A stretch of 64,000 nucleotides of DNA from Morchella semilibera (Eukaryota > Ascomycota > Pezizomycetes > Pezizales > Morchellaceae): assembly GCA_009192285.1 (NCBI GenBank), contig WBVU01000012.1:1-64000 (forward strand). Direction: 5' to 3'. The notes below the pieces were generated by a model. It was not told the origin of the DNA. It saw only the letters and a list, made by a program, of their open reading frames with translations, and did not search any database. This document shows, in pieces, positions 57,321-64,000 of the stretch; position 1 is the first letter of the stretch; every line of letters starts with the position of its first letter. The translations under genes were made by a program, and so were the position numbers.

Positions 57321-60300
57321 ATTACACATATATAATACCCACTGACCTTAACATAAAATGTACTACATGTATGTATCGTAGCGATCATGCTTACTACATG
57401 TACCTGGAGCGTTCTACAATAGCACGTGCGCACCGCCTTCTCGTAAACTAATAAGGTAGCGTGCATATGGCATTGGTTAGAAGTTTAGGGGTGGGGGGGG
57501 AGAGAAGTAGAAGATCCACGCAAAGTTAGAGGAACTGAAAGAATGATACGGTAAAATCTTTTGTAATACATACTGTAGAGCTATACATACATGAAACATC
57601 TTGTGCAGTTCTCTGGCCCCGGAAGCTTCAGCCCATAATCGATATCGAATCTATGACTAGGCCGAGTGATATCTCATGAAGTACTGAACATCAAAAGGCC
57701 GGATGTAGCTAGAAGTGCGGATAAAAACGCATAATCACCGACATCCAGCATCTAAAGGGCCGGAACCACGAAAATCAACAATGAGACCAACTCGACTTTT
57801 ATGCAATGAAACGAGAACACAAGAACCGAGTGAGTTACTGTGATTACTTGGCAATATACATTTGCATATGCGAACAGGGGTTTGAGACATGGGGCTTACA
57901 TGTAGACAAGTACATGTAGGTACATGTACTTACTACGGTATCAGGGCTAAGTGAGTAGAACTTGGTGGTGTGGCTGGCTTAATGTCAAATACATGTGGGC
58001 ACTTCCTCCCTCTACTCACACAGACATGACATCGTAGTACTACCCACGTTTCTAAAAACGCCTAATATGAGATACACACACAGAAAACCACCAAGGCTAC
58101 ATTTTTGTATGGCATGCAATATGGGGCTACGGATAGAGTAGACAAACTGGGATATATCCATACCGTATCAGGACCCAAAGTGCATCTGGAGAACCTTGAG
58201 ATTCTGCGGTCGGAATTCAATCTCTGTTGCAACTACAGCATTCTCAAGATTATTGCGGCCATATTTCAAACACTTTACGTGTCGTACGAGCTCTAGCTAC
58301 AGAGCACGCGAATCCCAGATCGAGGCTTTTGGGCCTTCGGCGCCCCCCTGCCAGCCATAACAGATATAATCACGCATGTCACCCGTCAATTGAGCTCCGC
58401 GTTGGTCGAGTCCGGGTGCCCCACGATCTATCTAGGAAATTATGCGCCCAGAGGCCAGGGTGAGCCTAAAGAAGGGGATACGAGAGAATGTGGGTGTTAT
58501 GCACATTAGGGACCCGAAAGTTAAAGTGAATGACACTAATAAATCACAAGATATCATGACTGGTGAAGATCCCAGTTCGAATGTAACCTCGGAATAACAT
58601 GCGTAGTCAGGCCCTGCGTCGACCTGGTCCCGGCGACCTCAAAGGAGGCCAAAAACTCGAGGTTCGTATCATGCATTTATACGTACACTAGCGGAAGGGG
58701 CGTAGTATGGGTAGAGTACATGTATATACTTACTTTACTTGCATACATATACACACACGTACCTTAACGCCGAACAAAAAAGCCACATAAACCTTTTCTG
58801 GGAATTATTTCGTCCTTGCCTAGGGTATACATACAACTCGTGCTGCCGGATTCAAGCCGCTCATACAAAAAAGAGAATTGATTTGTGTACAGCAGCAGAA
58901 TATATGCAGTGGGTCTCTGCTGACTGCCAACTGTCACTCCCCACAGTTCCTTCAGCGGCTTTAAACTAGCCATACGAGCAGTTATCTTCTAGACAATGCT
59001 TAATTGTATGTAGACAAGGCCCAAATTACGGTTCTGCTGGTTGATGTTAAGGTTGCGTATATTACCGCAGATATGCGGCATTTCAATACTCCGGACGCCG
59101 TATTGTTTGCGCTGAAGCTACAGTCTTGCCGTAGAGAAACATGCGTAGTTATTATACCACTGGGTAACTTGCGCTCTACGTATACTGTTGGGAAGGCTAA
59201 AAAATAAAGGGCGTGTTTGAAGGTTGATATGCTTCCATATGATAGCGCGAAACTTCTCCGCGATAAGTGGATTTATAGATGAAGGTCTTCTGGCACTGAC
59301 ACAAGTACCAGAGGTGGGTAATCATCGAAGAGGTGGAAACAGGCTGTATGCCTGGACTTTATTGGCCAGCTTTTTCGTCGTATTACCGATGTTGATCGCC
59401 GCCCCAACATCACCATCTACCTCTTGACGGGCTTTAGGCACGGCCACGATAGTAATGCGGGTCACCAAGTTTGGTTGATGTTTTGGCTTGTGTTTGGATC
59501 TTCGATATTTCCTGATGCGATATCGAAGAGATACCATCCTCGGCAGCAACCTCTTCAATATTGCCTTTTACGGGGAGCCCCCCCCTTCCAAGAAGAAGCT
59601 GACCAATACGGGAACTGGTGATATAGCCTCGGAGTCGCTCTTGGTTGAACACATTTTAATATTTGTACTTTCCGTCGCTACCTCCGGTAGATTCGTTGCT
59701 GTTTCAGTGATGATACTAAAGCAAGATGTTTGCATGAAGATCTGAGCATTATATGGGGGATGGCTGGTGTAAGAGGAGATTTTTGATGGCTTGTAGCAAT
59801 TGGCTGGAAACTCCAATCTCAGGTTTCATATGTTTTTTATGAGGTAGTATGGACCGGGTTTTTCTGAGATGTTGATTGCTGGAGATGGTTATGAGATGTT
59901 GAGGTGTTGTGCTATTCCTAATATTGTCGAATTCATGTGATATGGTTACCGCTTGTCAAATTGTGCCTGTGATATCTTTGGCTAATGTGAGAGGAGAGAG
60001 GGGCATTCCGGTAGAACATATTGAATATCAGAAAAGCTCTCTGAAGTGTAGGAAGCATCCGGATCGCCCCTCCCCGAATCCTGGCCTGTAAGAAGTCAAT
60101 CGAGTAAGGGTTTGAGTTGCGGCAACGCCTGTCCTACCTCGGGAGGGTCGACACTAATTTACCCTAGCATACATAGCGTATATATAATCGCATAATGACC
60201 TGATACAGGGGCTAGAGAAAGACTAGAATAACTAAAGTTAGCTAACTGAGGACTATCAGGCCCAGATAACCGGGGAAGGTGATGTACCATGCATTCTTAG

Positions 60301-60945
60301 GCTATCATTTTGGAATCCGGTAATGGTTGAAATGGTAGCTGGTTTTGTAACACATGAATGCTGGAATATTGGCATTAGAGACGCCGCATGTTAGTATACA
60401 GGGGGTATTGGTGTGTAAACTGGAAACCTCTATGTATCGTTGCGCCGTCTCCCATATATAGATAACGTATGGACAACGGCCAAACAAAAGATTTCGCAAT
60501 TGGTGAGAGTTAATTGGTTGATTCCGGATCCAAGTATGCAGGATGAAAGCATTATCCATATAGATGCCATCTACCGTCGATCGAGGAGGGAGGATGAAGA
60601 AATAAAGTGATTACATATCCTGCATGGGAAGAGGAAGTTAGTGAGTATATGTATATAAAAGAAGGGAAAACACCTGAACCATGATATATACTAGTCCGGT
60701 GATTGAGTGCTTTTCTAATGATATGCTGGAAAAAGCTCTGACATGGGATATTGTAGTGTCTTTGAGTCGACTACCTCTCCAAGTGGTAGCGGCGGCACAT
60801 TCCCTCGTATCATAGAAGGGGCCAGATTAACCACAGTAAAATGGCATCCGATGTGACATTTCCTGTAAAATCCCCCCCGATGCCAACGGGCTACCCACAG
60901 GCATTTAAATATCAGCATTTGTGCTTATTTGATTAACCCCCGCAC
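57321..60945. other. Gene desert with TACATGTA clusters
   Basis: Three copies of TACATGTA lie within 30 bases at about 57898-57930, with more at 57363, 57393 and 58710. Small overlapping frames on both strands at 59220-59820 and a minus frame at 60305-60559 look somewhat protein-like but have no domain, no shared frame and no splice signals; I do not call them. Confidence 0.4.
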
Positions 60946-60949
60946 TTCC

Positions 60950-61015
60950 AGAAGCGACAGTCATCCCCGGAACAAGAAATGAGCAAGATCTTGTCTCGTT
61001 TCGTCTCGTCTGACC
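60950..61015. repeat. Local palindromic repeat, copy A
   Basis: Contains 34 bases (60976-61009) identical to 62221-62254, centred on the palindrome CAAGATCTTG and followed by TCTCGTTTCGTCTCGT. Upstream AGCGACAGTCATCC resembles AGCGGCTGTCATCC of copy B. Confidence 0.7.
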
Positions 61016-61369
61016 CGTACCACGGGTATTATAGGGGCTTTCAGATAGGCATGCATCCATTATCGATGGCGTGATCTAAACGGGCTCTTGATCTTCTCAA
61101 CGATGTCTTGAATAATATATGTAGATATCGATGTTCCTCTGTAGGGATACTCATACTTGGAGATTTAGTTCCATGTTGGTGTGTCTGTGGTGGGTCGACC
61201 CTTGAGGATAATACATATAAATGTGGAAGTAATTGAACCGATTACCGGATCACTTTAATTTTATTGCAATTGGAGGAAACAAAAATGGTGGTGAAGAAGA
61301 GGGAGGGGATGGGGGGATGGGGGGGGGGGGGGGGGAGGGGAGGGAGGGTAACAACTTCATGATCCGTGC

Positions 61370-61545
61370 CGTGGCTGCTACATGTAGGTACATGTATGTA
61401 CATCCCGCGTGAGAAGGTACATGTATCTTGTTGAACCAGCTACACTGTAAGTACATGTATATACTAAAGTATCCGTCAGTGAAAATAAATACATGTATTT
61501 ATGCACTTGGTTTGCCTACACATATAACCCACTACATGTACTAGA
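61370..61545. repeat. Cluster of six TACATGTA octamers
   Basis: TACATGTA at about 61379, 61389, 61418, 61452, 61490 and 61532 within 170 bp. A G run (about 61318-61336) precedes it. No gene is seen. Confidence 0.7.
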
Positions 61546-61548
61546 TCG

Positions 61549-61617
61549 AAAAAGCGGCTGTCATCCGAAATCTCGTTAATTAACGAGAAGAAAAATGTCT
61601 CGTTTCGTCTCGTCTCG
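61549..61617. repeat. Local palindromic repeat, copy B
   Basis: Shares TGTCTCGTTTCGTCTCGTCT (61596-61615) with copies A and C, but the centre differs: it has a perfect 18-bp palindrome TCTCGTTAATTAACGAGA at 61571-61588. Confidence 0.7.
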
Positions 61618-62215
61618 GGCATATCTGGTTCAACTTTTTGATTAGATCTTGCTGGTAATTTGATAGGCGTTTTTTTAGCGTCCAATTCATATCATATCAG
61701 TGACACAAACAACCCCCCCCCCTCCCCCCCCCCGAGCTCCCCAATCGAACCATACATACATTTAAATACTCGATGCTCGATGTAGTATGGGCCATATATT
61801 TCAATGTGTAAATTAAACTCGCGTCTAGCTACTACTCGTCTGTTTGGATAATCAAAAGCCCCCCTCGACCTGATCATGGGATTGAACGATTGTATGTATA
61901 TGTGCACGGATATCCTATGTAGACAACCCCTTCTCCATCTCAAGATGACCAGTAAACATGATCGTAGACAGTACCAATCGTAAACTGACCTCTAATGCAG
62001 CCCGGTCACACTTGTACCTCTTTCCAAATCAGGATATCCATCCCCCCAAACCGCAAATCATCACAAACGGCTTCTCTCGATCCCCCTCATGCAGGTACTC
62101 CCTATCTCACGCCCTACCACCACCACCACTTGGACAGCGTATACCTGCCGTCGGCAACTCTCCCCTAGTGCCCGTGTCCTCTTTACCCCGAGCGTATCAA
62201 TTCTCGGCTAGCAAA

Positions 62216-62262
62216 GAGACGAAATGAGCAAGATCTTGTCTCGTTTCGTCTCGTTTGACGCG
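62216..62262. repeat. Local palindromic repeat, copy C
   Basis: A near-perfect 37-bp palindrome (62216-62252): arms GAGACGAAATGAG and CTCGTTTCGTCTC around CAAGATCTTGT. 34 bases (62221-62254) are identical to copy A, 1.2 kb away. Confidence 0.75.
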
Positions 62263-64000
62263 GGTCTCGGGACAGCCAACCGGGATCAATGCTCTTATCA
62301 AACAACGACCACACACGTACACGCGCACACACAAAATGTTGTTTCTGGTGCTGTGACGTTTCCTCCCTAGGATGGGTGCTCTTGTCAAAACGCCTGTGTG
62401 GGGAGAGAGGGGGGGGGGGTGGAAAATTGTGATTTGTTCTAAGTTGGGTCCCCCGGGATATGAGAAGCGTGAACTGAGCTTGTTGTCTTAGTGAAAATGA
62501 GGTTTCTAAGACAGTCAAAACCCGTTTTTCTACCCCAATGGCGGGTTGCTGCACATGTGCACTACAATGCCCGTGCTAAATAAAAAAACAAAAAAAATGG
62601 GTTTGGTCGCTTGTACACTAGCTGTCTAAGACGTTCTGAGGGAGAAGCTGTCTTATTGGAAAATGTCAGAAAACCAATTTTTCCCCCAACGGCGGTGTCA
62701 ATGGATACGTGTAGTAGCGTTAACAGTGCCCGTGCACCGTCTCGGATTTCGGCTTTCCCTTAAAGTAGCTGTGCAGCGCCAAGGACCTTTGGGTTCTATA
62801 ATTATATTTCTGTAGAGGTTTCTAGAGAATGTAACGTCAATTCAAGAGGCGAAATTAATACGTGCATGGAGCTAAACGAAGAGGTACAAAAACGGCCTTC
62901 TGGATTTCTGCAGGTGGGAGATGGGCCCCTTATTCCTAGAAATCGATACTGAACGCTTTCAGTAGGGGATAAGAGTTTTTTGGTAAGGAGATGGAGGAGT
63001 CAAGAATGACTATCTAAATGCTGTTGGTACTACTACTCTATCAGCCATTTTTTCGACCCCTCCACGAAGGAACAATATTATTCAAGAGAAAGCCTCGTCA
63101 TTTGATTATTGAATTAATAGAACTAATGGGATGCTCCTCTCCGGTCTAGGTAGATAACTAAATAAACCCTCCCCCTTTCCCTTCTCCAGTAAAAGTCTGC
63201 AGCCACCGAGGGAAATCTAGACCAGTTTACGAATAGAGTAATGAGTGCTAATATCAGTACAGTAACAAGGCCATATCACATATATATATGCCCCCAATAC
63301 CTATCCTTCATTACCCCATGCGTGCATATGTATATGCAGAATAGATGTATATATATATAGACCATAAACTGTTGGGGTAACGTATGTACCGGGATTGCAT
63401 AATTTAAGATAATCACGAATTACGACAGCCAAGTTTATGGTCTGGAATGAACCATTCAGTCGCTCGCTCACTCGCTAGCTGGTTTGCGTGCGACTGTGTT
63501 CTATATGAGCGCCCTCTATGACCACAATCGCAATTCGCAGATCTGGAAATTGGGAATTTAAGCTTCCGAGGCGCAGTAAGAGGTAATGAGCCCCACAAAC
63601 AGTACCTCGCCCGCGGACCAATTCTAGGCTGCATCGGGGGTGGGATCTAGACTGGCGAAATTGGATGTTAATATAGGCGCGCAGGCATTTCACTCGGTAG
63701 ATGGCGCCGTGGTTGATCATTGTGTCCCATAACACGGTTATATACTGGATACATGTACCTACATGTATATACCCAATAAGGTCAGCACGCTTGGCTGACA
63801 GGACATGGGGGGCCAACATAGATCACTACTAGGGACTGGGATTAATTTCTATATAGTTTTTTCTCCATCTCTTCTGGATCTCTACCTTAACAGGTGATAT
63901 TCGGGAAGGATCCAACACCAACAAACCCTATTACAACTTGATTCCCTTGTTCGCAATTTGAATCGATATGGCTACCTGGGTCGGATCAATCAATCTTAGT
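62263..64000. other. Intergenic region, no gene seen
   Basis: A diverged direct repeat is visible: 62480-62577 and 62648-62735 both run TGTCTTA...GAAAATG...CCAA(T/C)GGCGG...AGTGCCCGTGC-like, about 165 bp apart. TACATGTA occurs twice at about 63750-63768. The 114-codon minus frame at 63475-63819 has no recognisable domain. Confidence 0.45.

Overview
The window reads as nuclear DNA of a filamentous ascomycete (Pezizomycotina), perhaps an early-diverging, repeat-rich lineage such as the Pezizomycetes; the class is a guess. The evidence is a Zn2Cys6 transcription factor, a full-size PDR-type ABC transporter, an F-box protein, mostly short introns (about 50-80 nt) with GT donors, CTAAC-like branch sites and AG acceptors, and very low gene density. 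I support six protein genes in 64 kb. No tRNA, rRNA or CRISPR array was recognised by eye.

Layout: 2-900 (+) is the 3' part of a short-chain dehydrogenase/reductase cut by the window edge. 1822-2320 (-) is a small secreted protein whose stop codon lies in the terminal inverted repeat of a MITE (1644-1829). 5066-6650 (-) is a three-exon F-box protein. 6.7-18.5 kb is a gene desert with homopolymers, telomere-like dimers, a retroposition scar and hairpins. 18550-21430 (-) is an 847-residue zinc-cluster regulator. 21.4-38.7 kb is a second desert with a hairpin MITE and a possible decayed gene. 38680-43217 (-) is a PDR drug-efflux-type ABC transporter carrying a one-base frameshift between its second ATPase domain and its second membrane domain. 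43.2-53.1 kb is a desert with a second retroposition scar. 53155-55488 (+) is a large secreted low-complexity protein built from tandem repeats. 55.5-64 kb is a desert rich in inverted-repeat elements: a second copy of the first MITE, a TIR element at 57151-57320 and a cluster of palindromic repeats at 60.95-62.25 kb.

The genes do not form an obvious pathway or biosynthetic cluster. A zinc-cluster regulator and a PDR pump on the same strand is a common fungal pairing, but 17 kb separates them and nothing in the sequence ties them together. The more unusual content is non-coding: two short poly(A)-tailed insertions flanked by 12-14 bp target duplications and sharing a 3' end, three TA-flanked or TIR-bearing non-autonomous elements, a palindrome-based local repeat family, and a striking excess of the octamer TACATGTA confined to the deserts.
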